DNA from: Nageia nagi
Taxonomy: Eukaryota > Pinophyta
Direction of reading: 5' to 3'
NCBI GenBank assembly: GCA_050084985.1
Contig: JBITNC010000001.1
Location: 58,590,001-58,654,000 of the forward strand
Length of the DNA stretch: 64,000 nucleotides
Shown here: one piece after another, positions 47,286 through 58,308 of the stretch
Position numbering within the stretch: position 1 is the first letter of the stretch
Layout: each line of letters begins with the position of its first letter
Notes under the pieces: model-generated
What the model was told of the DNA's origin: nothing
Seen by the model: the letters and a program-made list of their open reading frames with translations, nothing else
Databases searched by the model: none
Program-made: the position numbers and the translations under genes

Positions 47286-49570
47286 CTAATCAATAATTTT
47301 GCATACCTGGGGGGTTTTTTCTACCCAGATACATTTTACAGATGCAGGAAGAAAAAGAGGCACCTTTGGTTTCATGATTTTCATGTTGTTGGAACCACAA
47401 GAACAATTATACATGCTACTAGTATTGTTCTTCTTTGCTCCATTTCCAATATTATTTGGGCCATCATGCTTGTATACATGTTTGTGAGGAAAATAATGGT
47501 GTAAATAATTGTAAGTACTTACTATGCCAATGCAACCTCTTGGTTGTGAAGGAGGTAGGGGATTGGTGAACACCTTTAACTGTTCATTATTAGGATGTAT
47601 AGGTCCATGTTCTTCAGTATCCTTATCATTCATCTTAATATCCTTTTTGTTAATGAAATCTTATATGATATGCTTTAGAGTCCTACAATTGCATGTTTAA
47701 TGTCTAGGAACCCTATGATAATTGAAAAATTCTTCATATCTAAAATTTTTAAGTACACCATTTGGAAACTTAGGCTCAATAATACGAGGAAGTTAAATAA
47801 GATCTTCTTTTAACAAAACATTAAGAATATTATCAATAGTATCAGTCAAAGGTGTAAACTTTTACCTAGGCTTAGGATTAATTTTTTAATTATGACTAAC
47901 ATTATTTACATCAACTTTTTTATTTTTTTAGGGATTTGAGCTATCTTTTGATATGTAGGGGTACTATTATTAAGCATAGAATATAATGTTTTAATGCATG
48001 GATCTTTTTTAAACACAACATCCATCATATCCCCTAATGTCATATCATAATTAGAGATTACCAACAATTTATATGCAAGTAACAAAGCATTTGCAAATGT
48101 ATCTTTCAAATCTTTCTTAGGCATAGTGATTTTATTAGAAATATGTGTCCATATTTTGACAAAATCATGAATAGATTGAATAGGCAATTGTTTAATTTTA
48201 CACAAATCCTTGAAATAGACTTTTTTAGCGATATTGTACTTGAAATTTTGAAAAAATTGATAAATTAAATCTTCATACCTGTCAATGCTCTTTTCAAGAA
48301 GCTAAAAATACCATTTTAATGGTTCATCCTTTAGACTATGGGAGAACAATTTAGCAAGCATATCTTTATCATGCATATATTCCATAGCTTCTTCTTGAAA
48401 TTTCCTAACATGCATCTTAGGATCTTGTAAACCATTAGATTTTGTAAATTTAATACTCTTTTTCCTAGTAAGTATTTTAGCAAGAATTATATCCGTTAAT
48501 GGCCTCTTTAAGCAAAACAAGAAATCATCATCAATTAATTCTATTTTTTCTTGCATTCCTCAATTGACCCCTATTTTAGGGGAGGTGGAGGGGTTTGAGG
48601 TGGAACTTGTGCCTTTCTCAGTTCATTTTCTTGAGTATAGCAAATGGACCTATTCAATTTTCTTTCTCATGTTGAGATTTATCAAACATTTGAACTAAGA
48701 CATCCATTTTTTTGGCAAGATTCCAAATACAAGATACAATTTTCTTGAAATTCATGAAGGATTCCAATTTTAATATTATATTCTTCTAATTTCTAATTAG
48801 GCTAGATATGATAAGCATCCTTAATAAACTTATCAAAATATGCTTGCAACTCATCATCGAGATTATCATCTTGTACAATATTCTTACCTGTAATAGACTT
48901 ACCTCTTTTGCAGTGATCAGGTTTTAGAATGAGGTACTCATAATCATCATCTACATCCTTTATCTCACTATCCTCAATGACTACATCGCATGGTGGATGT
49001 GTATTTTCCTTAGGATGCACCTTTATCTCAACCTCATCCACATCATTGGTGATGTGTTTGTGGGAAGGTATGCATTAGTGGCATCCGTATCAATGGCATG
49101 AGCCCTTCGATGCATAGAACCTACATTTTCATATAAAAATAAGCAATCTAATGATTCTGAGATTATAAATTTTTCCTATAATAGCTCATAATTTGTTAGC
49201 ATATCAAAAATAGTTTTATCATTATGAGTAAGAAAATATTATAACCTTTTTCTATCAAATAACACTTCTTGTATAGATCGAACATGAACAGGAATTCTAT
49301 ATAACTTAGAAATTTCACCATAACTTTTATCAGAATTACTATTCAAGCTTACGCTTTCAAATTTAAATTGATCAATATTAGTACCAAATCTATTGGGAGT
49401 TTCACCAATAATATCTATTTTCTTGCTAGAGCTTATGGACTTAGTATCACTAGGAGCATCAATGTGAGATTCTTGTAAAGGTAGATCAGGATTATGCCTA
49501 ATAATTCTCTAGACATCATTGAAATGAACCTTCCCTTTAGAAACCTTAGATTTTTCTACATTTAGATCCA
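47286..49570 (-). pseudogene. Element C gag-like ORF (only complete copy)
   Basis: Read on the minus strand from an ATG at 49570 (MDLNVEKSKVSKGKVHFND): an acidic N-terminal region (KPDHCKRGKSITG, DDELQAYFDKFIKDAYHI, 48802-49041), then a capsid core with HVRKFQEEAMEYMHDKDMLA and LFSHSLKDEPLKWYF (48302-48556). IKQLPIQSIHDFVKIWTHIS and FANALLLAYKLLV follow (47906-48205). A decayed zinc-knuckle segment (NYHRVPRH near 47720, CRTLKHII near 47690) precedes LKVFTNPLPPSQPRG (near 47570). The order is that of Tat/Athila-type gag. No protease or RT follows. Several TAG/TAA codons and frameshifts interrupt it. The duplication right breakpoint (48400) lies inside it. Confidence 0.75.
48400..48406. repeat. 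Right edge of the tandem duplication
   Basis: ATTTCCT followed by AACATGC. Left of here the sequence matches unit 1; right of here it is present once only. Confidence 0.85.
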
Positions 49571-49720
49571 TCTTTTCAATATAGGTAGAACAAACCCTAT
49601 TTTTATCCTTTTCTCTAGCTATTATCTAGAGAGCTTTAGATAAAGGAATGAATAATAGTGAGAATGGATTCATAACTTTTCATAAAAAATTCCCATGGTT
49701 AAGACCTAGGTGTGTAAGAA

Positions 49721-49734
49721 TGTCAGGTTCATCA
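49721..49734 (-). other. Primer-binding site of element C
   Basis: The minus strand reads TGATGAACCTGACA, four bases after the LTR end TCTACA. Element A has TGGTGAACCC at the same place, so C's site is the same type with one change. The tRNA used was not identified. Confidence 0.6.
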
Positions 49735-50208
49735 AAATGTAGACACAAAATTATGTAAATATTAAATAAATACATAAATAAATAAATTGGTCTACAAAAA
49801 TAATGAATAATATCTCTATATACATGAAACATATAAACTTGATACAAAGTGGGGCTTGTAGCCAGTTTGTGTACAATCCTTAAATGTAACTAGTAATGAA
49901 TCTCTAAAGGATTATGATCAAATTCAAGATGAGATCTCAATATATATTAACTATAATGGATGCATGAACTATTCTCTAAAATGTAAACCTCCTGATTATG
50001 AAGGCACACATCGTTGGTTGCATGGAAGAGGTAAACTGTTGACAACATAAAAGTGGTAACTTCATGTTGTGTGCAAGAGAGAGATAACAAAGCTTAAATA
50101 TTTAACAAGTTATTAAAGATAGGTGGCATCAAAAGACATTATAATTTTGATGTTTGGGATAACCATCTATCAAAGAGATCCGATAGGGATGTCAACCTTC
50201 ACCTCTCG

Positions 50209-50216
50209 TATTTATA
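50209..50216 (-). promoter_or_regulatory. TATA box of C 5' LTR
   Basis: Plus-strand TATTTATA, reading TATAAATA on the element's sense strand; position matches 21700-21707 in the 3' LTR. Confidence 0.45.
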
Positions 50217-50314
50217 ACCTACAAAAAAATAGACTGGAATGAAGCTAACATATAGCAATAACAATAATCATTTCAATATTCAAAATAACTTTAAAATATA
50301 AACCATGGTATATG

Positions 50315-50319
50315 ATATT
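50315..50319. repeat. Target-site duplication of D, left (ATATT)
   Basis: ATATT here and at 58304-58308 flank D exactly. C's intact LTR has a single copy (near 21812). Five bases is usual for Ty1/copia. Confidence 0.85.
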
Positions 50320-51540
50320 TTAAGGAGTTGCAATATAATATAAATAACTCTAAACTCTCAAGATCACATGAAAGCTCACAATTCACATCTAACAAACTCA
50401 TAAAGCAATCTCACAACATAACATAAGATGTAGGTGGTTTCTCCAACTAGGAGTACATCCACTAACTAGATCTTTCCTTCAATCACAAATACAACTCTCT
50501 TACAATCCTCCTAATCTCAACTCCTAAGCACTATCCTATAGCAAAAAATTTCCCCACAATTGGTGTGTGATCACAAAGAGAAAACCTTCTATTTATAGGC
50601 CAAAACCCTCTTTGGATCACCCTCTTATCCTATGTACAAAAGCATGACATGCACATCCTTTTACCTAAGGGGCATGCTCATGACATGGAGTGTAGGACAA
50701 GTTACATTATCATATTCACTTAAATACTTAAGGTATCAAATGATACCCTTAAGTATTAGTGAACTTACATAGAAAATTATTACATAACCTTTACAATAAT
50801 GCATTATACATTCCAGCACTTTCCTTTAATGCAATATTGGGATAGAGCATATAAGAGAGAAAAAAGAGAAAGTAAGAGAGTTCTCCTCCAAATAGATACA
50901 AAGAAGATGAGAACTTTTTACATATTTGTGAAGTAAGAAAGATCTAGTTTGAAACTCACTACTTTGTAAAATACAATCATTAACCATAACTGATTTCAAT
51001 GTACATGAAGTAGTCATCCAACTAGAAGTCATGAAGAGTCTCCAAGAGCTTGCATACCCAAAGTAAGTAACCAATAATCTTAAAGGAACTTGCAAATCAT
51101 AAGCAGCCCAAATAACAAGATTAGTTAGAGGCAACATATTCATATCAACTAAGATAGATGAATCACTTAAATGCCATCATGAACTGATCAATGGTGCACT
51201 ATAAGTCATCATGAAGATGCCAAGACAAAACTCATAGTCATTTGCTGTATATAAAAACATGTGTTGATTATCATTACAAAATAGAGAATGCACATACGAG
51301 TTCCTCACACATGGATAACTGAATAGTGACAAAAGACACATAAGAGTTTCTCACACATGGATAACTGAATAGTGCTAGATTGACCAATCTTTTTGCTTTA
51401 AAAATTTGTACAAGTTAATCACATAGAGTGAACTTACTACAAAAGTGTACAATAAAATCAACACTATATAGCATAAAATCCTCCTAGGGGTGAAGTTGTC
51501 ATCACAAACATGAATTCAACATAAGAATTCAAATTTTACT
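50320..51540 (-). repeat. 3' LTR of element D (about 1.2 kb)
   Basis: Lies between the polypurine tract (51541-51550) and the target duplication. It contains a TATA box (CTATAAATAG on the minus strand, 50589-50598). On the minus strand it ends ATATTGCAACTCCTTAA. The start is placed by the polypurine tract only, because no full 5' LTR exists for comparison. The 105-codon frame inside it is not a gene. Confidence 0.6.
50589..50598 (-). promoter_or_regulatory. TATA box in D's 3' LTR
   Basis: CTATAAATAG on the minus strand, followed by AAGGTTTTCTC. This is the only promoter-like site seen in D, since the 5' LTR is missing. Confidence 0.5.
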
Positions 51541-53080
51541 CCCCCTTGAGGGCAACTTCACCAACCCGATAGCATCCCTAAGTTTATAAAATTGAGCTTC
51601 TAGGAGGGGCTTGGTGAATAAATCAATGGAGTTTAAGGTGGATGGACAATACTCTAGGTGTATGATGCCATCAAGAACATTCTCTTTGATAAAATGGGTA
51701 TGGATTTCCACATGTTTTGTTCTTTAATAGAACATAAGATTTTTAGTCAAAGAAATAGCCAACTAATTGTCTAAAGAAATAAAAGATGAGCGACCTTGCT
51801 CATACCTAATTTTTTTAGAAGATACCTTAGCCAAATGGCTTCTTGGGCTGCAATAAACATGGCATAATATTCAACTTCTATGGTGGAAAGAGAAATAGTA
51901 GGCTGCTTCTTAGAAGCCTAAGAGATAGCACCTGAACCAATGCTAAACACATACATAGAGGTTGATTTTCTATCATCTCTATCTCCCCCATAGTTAGAAT
52001 TTAGGAATCCAGAGAAAATAAATGAGAGAAACTTAGAATACTTGAGAGTAAAATCCTTAGTCTTTGCATGAATCATGCCATCAGATTCACTGCAAAGGTA
52101 ATATCTAACTTGGATATAGTCAAATACAAAAGACTACCAATTAATTATCTATAAGTTGTAGCATCAGCTAACTAAGAGTTGAAGTTTAGAAAAATAATGA
52201 TTCCAGGAGAGACTAGGATTGTAGCATATCTACACTCCTCCATTCCAAACTTCTACAAGATGTTTGATATATACTTAAATTGAGTGAGATAAGTACAATC
52301 CTTATATTGATACACTTGCATTCCAAGATAGTAGTGTAAGAGACCAAGATCAATCATTTCAAATGTTACATTAAGTTTGGATATGTACTCTTAAATGATT
52401 TCATTATTATTCTTAGTTATCATAAGATCATCCACATAAAAGAGAATTAGAACCATGTCTTTTTTCTGAGTGAGCACATATAAATCGAATTCTGAAAAGC
52501 ACTTGGAGAAACCAATGTCTACAAAATACCCTAAAATCTTACTGTACCATGCTCTAGGTGCTTACTTAGGTCCATATAATGACTTATTTAGCTTACACAT
52601 AAAGGATTCTTTGCCTTCCACAATAAACCCTTCTAGTTGATTCATAAAGATTTTCACATCTAAGTCACCATTGAGAAATGCAGTCTTGATATCAAGTTGA
52701 AAAACTTTCCATATTTGAGCTGCAAAAAGAGTAAGGATAATTCTCATAGGAGGCATCTTTTACATGGGAGCAAATGTTTCTTCATAATCTACATCATATT
52801 TCTAAGAAAAACCTTTGGCTACTAACCTTGCCTTGTATTTCTTAATATCTCCAACTAAATTGAACTTGATCTTGTAGATCCACTTATTGCTAATCACATT
52901 CTTCTCAATGGAATAAGGAACCAACTCCCAAGTTTCATTTTTCATAATAGCCTCATACTCCACTTTCATAGCTTCCATCCAGCACTCATGCTTAGAAGTT
53001 TCTTTGAAAGTTGAGGGATCATGCTTGTTGTCAATCTTGGCAAATAAGGCTTTATTCAAGGCCATGCTCCTTGTTACCCT
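51529..53080 (-). pseudogene. Element D reverse transcriptase and RNase H
   Basis: RT on the minus strand: ECWMEAMKVEYEAIMKNETW, NKWIYKIKFN and KARLVAKGFS (52802-53065), then FQLDIKTAFLNGDLDVKIFM and LNKSLYGPK (52562-52756). The catalytic YVDDL is at 52427-52438. RNase H ends with HFIKENVLDGIIHLEYCPST and FTKPLLEAQFYKLRDAIG (51529-51711). This is the standard copia C-terminal half. It is broken by several stops and by a gap in similarity around 51,800-52,400, where the frame shifts. Confidence 0.85.
51541..51550 (-). other. Polypurine tract of D
   Basis: The minus strand reads CAAGGGGGAGT directly after the codons for LVKLPSRG, the usual end of plant copia RNase H. The tract overlaps the end of the ORF. 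Confidence 0.75.
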
Positions 53081-54030
53081 TTATGTTGGAAAAATTTGTT
53101 TCTGAGGTGACTTATTGAGATCAATATCTAACTAGCTAGGTGCAACTGAAGAGTCCTTTAGATTATCAACATCCTTATTAGAAGCAGATTCTTTAAAAAG
53201 TTTATTAACTTTACATCCCTTGAAACAAATATGATTTTGTAGGATGGAGAGTAAATCTTGTAGCCTCTATGCTAACTATCATAACCCACAAAGATGCATT
53301 TTTTAGCTCTTTTATCCAACTTTTTCCTTTTCTTAGAAATAATGTAGGAGAATACTTCACAACCAAACACCCTAAGGTGAGAAATGTTAGGTTTTCTTCC
53401 TGACCAAGCCTCAAAAGGAGTGTATGGAATCATAAGGTAACACTATTCTACTAAGGATTGTATGGAATCATAAACTACCTCTTGATTCTATACTTAACAC
53501 AATAGTCATTGAACTCATTGCTATTGTATTCTCCCCCATTATCTGATCTCAACATCTTGATTATAAGGTTAGTTTGATTCTCAACAAAGGCCTTAAAAAT
53601 CTTAAAACTCTCAAAGGTTTGACCCTTGTGCTTAAGTAGATACCTAAAGTTCATCCTACTAAAGTCATAAATGAAGGTTAAGATGTATGATGCTCCTCCA
53701 AGTGACTTAGTCTAAAATAGACCCATCAAATTTGAATGCACAAGTTGAAGAGGTTGAGATGCTCTTGTTGCCTTATCTTTTTCAAATTTTTATCTATGCA
53801 TCTTTCCAAGAATGCACTTCTCGCATAGACCAATTGAAAGACAAATTGAAAAAAAACTTTTCAAAAGTTCTTGGTCTTTCATGACTTGAATACTCTTATG
53901 GTTAAGGTTCCCTAAATGTTGGTGCCAAAAATTGCCTCTAGAACACACACTTGTAGCAAGACACATCTTTAATAGAACTTGATCTACAATGTAGAGATCA
54001 TCTTTCACTAATCCTTTAACCAATGTGGCA
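53081..54030 (-). pseudogene. Element D integrase
   Basis: Pre-integrase segment NFWHQHLGNLNHKSIQVMK with CEKCILGKMHR (the HHCC zinc site, 53790-53950). Core: the first acidic position reads QLVHSNLMG (near 53740), so the usual Asp is Asn. SDNGGEYNSNEF is near 53530. The C-terminal part around 53211-53414 includes LTFLTLGCLVVKYSP. The Asp-to-Asn change is what a G-to-A transition gives and would by itself inactivate the enzyme. Several stops and a small local duplication near 53420-53480 also break it. Confidence 0.8.
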
Positions 54031-54299
54031 AGTCCTTTCTTAATGCATTAAAATTGAGAGTCAAACTCAAATGAGTACCCTTTTCTAGTAATTTGATTTA
54101 TGAATAGAAGGTTCATCCTTAACTTAGGAATGTAGAGAACATTTTCAAGAACCTTTTCATGAATCAATACACTTCCAATTCCTTGAACTTCAAGGGTAGA
54201 GTTATCACCTATCACAACTACATATTTTCTATACTTATGAAAGTTCTCAAACTTTTCTTTTTCAAAGCATAGGTGATTAGTGCAATCAGAATCAACAAT
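54031..54299 (-). pseudogene. Element D protease
   Basis: The aspartic protease site reads VDSDCTNHLCF near 54280, where a glycine is expected after DS, followed by KYVVIGDNSTLEVQGIGSV and LYIPKLRMNLLFI. The Asp-Ser core is intact but the next Gly is Asp (one G-to-A change). The region links gag and integrase in the copia polyprotein. Confidence 0.75.
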
Positions 54300-55317
54300 C
54301 TAATTAGATGAAAAAGTGTGAGACATGGAGTAGAGTGTCATAGCAAAATCAGCTTGAATATTCTTCTTTCCTTTGAAACTCTTTACATTTCCATTACCTT
54401 TATTCCTTTCCTCTCTTTTCTTTTTGTAGCAATCAACTTCTTTGTGACCTTGGATGCCACAATAGTTACAATTACCATCAAACTTTTTCTTAGGATATGG
54501 ATTATTTGATTTGCCTTTTCCATATCTTTTCTTGAAGTGTTTGTTGTTGTCATTATTCCTACTATTATTATTGTTATTCCTATTATTACCATTATTCTTA
54601 TTGCTGTTGTAGCCATTACCTCTTTTCTCAAAACTTTTGGAGGAAGAAGGATAAGATTTCTTATGATAGTTGAACTTCTTCTTAAAAGGAGTTTTAGTTG
54701 CTCCAAGAGCAACATTATTATCCTTATAAGAAATCAATATTTTTTTATTAAGGGTTTTCTCATGCTTCAGAAGGAGCCTAAAAGGTTCTCAAGGAAGATT
54801 ACTTCTTCATCATCAAGCCTTATTTCCATAACCATCACAAAGTTACCAAACTTTGAAGAAAGGCTTTGGAGAATGATGAAGACCATGAACTCATCGTTGA
54901 TCCAATTACACCTACAAGCAACAAGTTGGGTCTTTAGGTCAATGATTTTGTTCAAGTAGATAGCCACATTTTTATCTTCTCCTTGATAATATTGAAGCAA
55001 CTTTTGGAGAATGGTAAACCTTATTGAAAACTTTGAACCAAGGTATATTTGCTTAAGCTTATCCTAAGCTTCCTTTATTAAGGTTGAAGAGGAAATCATT
55101 AAGAGCACATCATCTAAAACTACATGGAAGATCATGGAGGTTGCCAACTCATTCTTTGTGTTGTAAGCCTCTAGTGCCTTCTCATTTGTGGGAGGTACAA
55201 AGTTCTCATTTACTATTTGCCATAACTTCCTTACCTACAATTCAGCTCTCATCTAAGGTTCTTAAATACCAAAGTTGGAACCATCAAAAATGTGTTTGGG
55301 TAAAAAAGAATCTCCCA
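54300..55317 (-). pseudogene. Element D gag
   Basis: Starts near 55317 (MGDSF) and runs through a UBN2-type capsid region: LQYYQGEDKNVAIYLNKIID and INDEFMVFIILQSL (54767-55000). The Asn/Lys-rich linker and CCHC knuckle CNYCGIQGHKEVDC lie in an open frame at 54300-54737. The linker has long runs of Asn codons. A frameshift near 54750 and stops near 55250 break it. The order gag-protease-integrase-RT marks Ty1/copia. Confidence 0.85.
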
Positions 55318-58246
55318 TTTGCTACATAAAAAAATAATAAGCATGTGGTTCAATAAATAATAATATATGTTAAGTTTTAACCAAGTAAATAATATAAATT
55401 AATTTTAACATAAAATACATGCATGATTTATTTTACTAATGCAAATGTTTTACAAATCAAATAATAATCCATGTACCCAAATACATTTCTCATCTCAAGA
55501 ACCGTAGATGTAGAGTGACATTGTTGAGGCTTGTTTTCTTATCTAAAAAATTAGACCTTCACATGGATGCCTGCACAAGAGGAGCCCAAGTACTAACAAT
55601 CCTCAACTAGTTTGCCTTGGTCAATATTATACTCTCACAAAGAGAAGTACCTACTATTTTCCAAGGTTATGATGTATATTGGATCGATAAAATTATTAAT
55701 CTTGATTAAGTTTCAAGTTATCCTCCTAGGTTATCAGGATAATCCCTAAATGGATATGCAAACATGTGGTATCACTACACACATGCCTTTACACCTATTG
55801 GATTTATGTCCATACCAATAAGGACTTAGAGGCAATTGAGAAGTATGAACTTCTAACCATTTGGATCATCAAACTTAAAAGCTCCAGTTTACCTATCCTC
55901 AACTCATGGCTCCCCAAACAAGTCATGTTGCAGAATGTACGTGTGGATGTGTTTATTTTAAGGGTTGCTCATTTAATGTTTACAATTTTGCATAAGTAAA
56001 AATAAAGCAAAAGTGCTAAACATGAAGTAAAGTGCATAAAATTAACATCATCCATCTAAAAAACTTAGAACCTAAGAGTCCAATGGGTTTTTTCTACCAA
56101 CCCTTAAAGGACATCTTTACATAGGTTTGCACAAGTTAACTTTGCAAGAAGAAATGGTTAATACTTAAGTATAAGCATTCATTAATTCCATAATTTATAT
56201 AAGTAAACTTTGCATAAGGATAAACATGCCATAATTTGTATGAGTCTATTAATTTTGCATTAAGAAAATACTTAGCATGCATCAATCCCATAACTTAAAA
56301 ATTAAGTATGCATCATTAACTTAAGAAATTAAGTAAAAACAAATTGCATCATTCAACTTAACAAAAAATTTCAAGTACTAAGCATGCATTATTCAATAGC
56401 TTAGAAAATTAAGCATGCATCATTTGCTTAATTTGCATAAGTCTATCTATCACTTTAAAATAGACATGCATAAAATACTTCATCTATCATGGAAATTTGT
56501 ATAAAGGATCTAGCTAAAGTTTAAGTAAAGAGTTTATACAAATTTCCTTTCTTTTACTTTAAAAAAAAAACAAAAACAAAAATTCTAAAGATAGCATAAT
56601 AGTTTTACCTTAGAAATTTAGCTAAGGAATAAATGTTTAAAAAATGCCAATTGTATGCTAAAAATTATGTTCTAAAATTATTCTAATTTTTTTAAGTAAA
56701 CACAATAAGAAATTCTCCCCCTTGTCTTTACCAAAAAAAAACATTTTTAGGCATCAAGAATTTAATCACTAAATACGTAGGTAAAAAATGTTTTTAAAAA
56801 AATTTCCATATTAATTAAATGTTCCTTCAAGTGAATAAGCCATCATTACTCTCCACTTTATGCATTTAATATGCCAAAATTCTACCTAAATGTAATAAAT
56901 TTTATCCATGCTCTTTATGCATTTTACTTCACTCATAGTCTAATTTGAAGTAATTCATGATGGCAAAAGGAAACTTGCTTGTAGAAAAAGGCAAAAATGT
57001 AGTTAATGCTAAAAAAAGTAGGTGAGGGAGAATAGAAGAGAAACAACAAAATAGATAGTGTTGCAAGAAAAAAAAAATTAATTGCACTAGATCATTAAAT
57101 GAGAGTCATGACATTATTTGCAAGCAAATTAAAGGAAAGGGGCATAGTTTTTTTTTTTTTTTTTTTTTAAGAGACCATGCCAAAAAAATATTGGAGCATG
57201 ATTAAGTTGCCTAAGAAGGCCAAAAGAAATGGTGTACGCTAAGTAGAGATGAAGACCTACTAAAGTGGTCATGATAGAGGTCAATAAGGAGAAGAGCATG
57301 GAGTGGAGCTAAGTTAGCAAGGCAAAGTGCGATCAAGAGAGGCCACAATGAAGAGCAATAAGGGTAGAAAGCAATTGGTGACATGGAGTGGCTATGATAG
57401 AGGTCAACAAGTAAAAATAAAAAAGAAAAAATGATGTTGATCATATGCAAGGCCCCTTTTGACAAAGAACTGACACCACATGACAGAAGTTGTGTTGCAT
57501 GGGTCTTAGAGGTCATTGCGAGGAGGGGTCATAGTTGGCCAAAGAAAGAAGTAGAACAAGCTATGAAGAGGTTACATAGGGTTCCAAACACCCCCAACAT
57601 GGATGACACCTCCCAAAGTCTGATGATTGGGCTTAAAATAAAATAAAAAAAAAAAAAAAATTGGATATTACAACTGCAAATAGAGAAAAAATTGTTTACT
57701 TGAATAAAAGTATTGAAATGTTACTGAAATGGAAGTACCCTTTTCCTCCCCCTTTAAAAAAACATTATGTATACTAATAAATAAATAATAACCTTTTAAT
57801 GTAAAAGATTATAACAACACAGTGAGAAATTTTGGAAAAAATTGCAAGTATCATAATAGAGATTAGTATAAACAAATAATTTGCATCATATTGCTAGTTC
57901 AAATTTTTTTTTTTTTTTTTAAATGCTCGTAGGAAAAAAATTTGTTAGTGTTAATATTACACAAATTTTGTATACTAACCCCTCATTTTATTAATAGCAA
58001 TTTTGAAAAAATAATTGCAAGTAACATAGGAGGTTAGTATAAAAAAATGTACTTGTCATACTTTACTTATAAAAGAACTAACACATAGCAACTAATCTGT
58101 TAGTATCAAAATGCAATAATCTAAAAAATAAGGAAGAAAGGATGTTTATACCTTCACAATACTTTTATCTCAATAAAGATGTGAAGAGAAACCTCCAAGA
58201 AGTTAAAGAAGAGCTTCCACACCAAGAAGAAGAGCTTCCACACCAA
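55318..58246 (-). other. Long 5' leader of element D
   Basis: About 2.9 kb between the PBS and gag with no recognised ORF. It holds degenerate GCATGCATCATT repeats (56270-56440), a 21-T run (57148-57168), an A run (57643-57660) and a T run (57906-57921). Near the PBS lies a tandem pair of 'agagcttccacaccaag' (58210-58247). Frames at 57211-57646 overlap on both strands and have no family match. Confidence 0.55.
56270..56440. repeat. Degenerate GCATGCATCATT repeats
   Basis: At least four spaced copies of GCATGCAT(C/T)A with 'cttaa' or 'attaag' around them, at intervals of about 45-50 bases. GCATGC is self-complementary. The array lies in D's leader. Confidence 0.6.
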
Positions 58247-58258
58247 GCTCTGATACCA
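58247..58258 (-). other. Primer-binding site of D
   Basis: The minus strand reads TGGTATCAGAGC, the initiator-Met site, two bases inside the residual LTR sequence (58261-58303). Confidence 0.85.
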
Positions 58259-58260
58259 AA

Positions 58261-58303
58261 TGAAGGAGTATAGAGTTGTTTATGCTATATTGCAACTCCT
58301 TCA
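58261..58303. repeat. 43-bp LTR stub at D's 5' end, inverted relative to the 3' LTR end
   Basis: All that stands for the 5' LTR is TGAAGGAG followed by about 35 bases ending in ATTGCAACTCCTTCA, then the target duplication. The reverse complement of this stub matches D's other end (50320-50357) at 33 of 38 positions, including AAGGAGTTGCAATATA without a break. The two ends of D are therefore both U5-type ends, facing outward. Confidence 0.75.
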
Positions 58304-58308
58304 ATATT
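58304..58308. repeat. Target-site duplication of D, right (ATATT)
   Basis: Identical to 50315-50319. Confidence 0.85.

Larger units (their letters stand above)
27766..48399 (+). repeat. Tandem duplication, unit 2 (20.6 kb)
   Basis: A direct copy of 7062-27765, about 70 bases shorter. The difference comes from the 36-bp block, the shorter AT microsatellite and small indels. It runs on without a break into the unduplicated 5' half of C, so unit 2 carries the original right-hand junctions and unit 1 the original left-hand ones. Confidence 0.9.
49738..50319 (-). repeat. 5' LTR of element C, left part
   Basis: Begins TGTAGACAC and follows the 3' LTR (41896 on) to 'atgatatt', where D is inserted. 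The remaining 133 bases are at 58309-58441, after the repeated ATATT. TATA box at 50209-50216 on the minus strand. Confidence 0.85.
50320..58303 (-). mobile_element. Element D: Ty1/copia, nested in C's 5' LTR
   Basis: A minus-strand Ty1/copia element of 7984 bases with perfect 5-bp target duplication. In minus-strand order it has PBS at 58258-58247, a leader of about 2.9 kb, gag (UBN2-like with zinc knuckle), protease, integrase, RT, RNase H (the copia order), a polypurine tract and a 3' LTR of about 1.2 kb. In place of a 5' LTR there are only 43 bases. The ends form an inverted repeat instead of direct repeats. Confidence 0.85.

Noticed and set aside
7062-48399. False duplication of two haplotypes by the assembler
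   Set aside because: A false duplicate would not by itself create a precise new join between C gag and A integrase at a microhomology inside both genes. Not fully excluded without reads, so it stays as the check for that finding.
21224-50319. C as two independent insertions
   Set aside because: The sequence on either side is shared as part of the large duplication, and both 719-bp LTR copies sit at the same base of B's LTR; one insertion followed by duplication is enough.
50826-51143. Minus-strand ORF of 105 codons
   Set aside because: Lies in D's 3' LTR, beyond the polypurine tract; no domain.
57211-57646. ORFs on both strands in D's leader
   Set aside because: Overlapping mirror frames with no family pattern, flanked by homopolymer runs.
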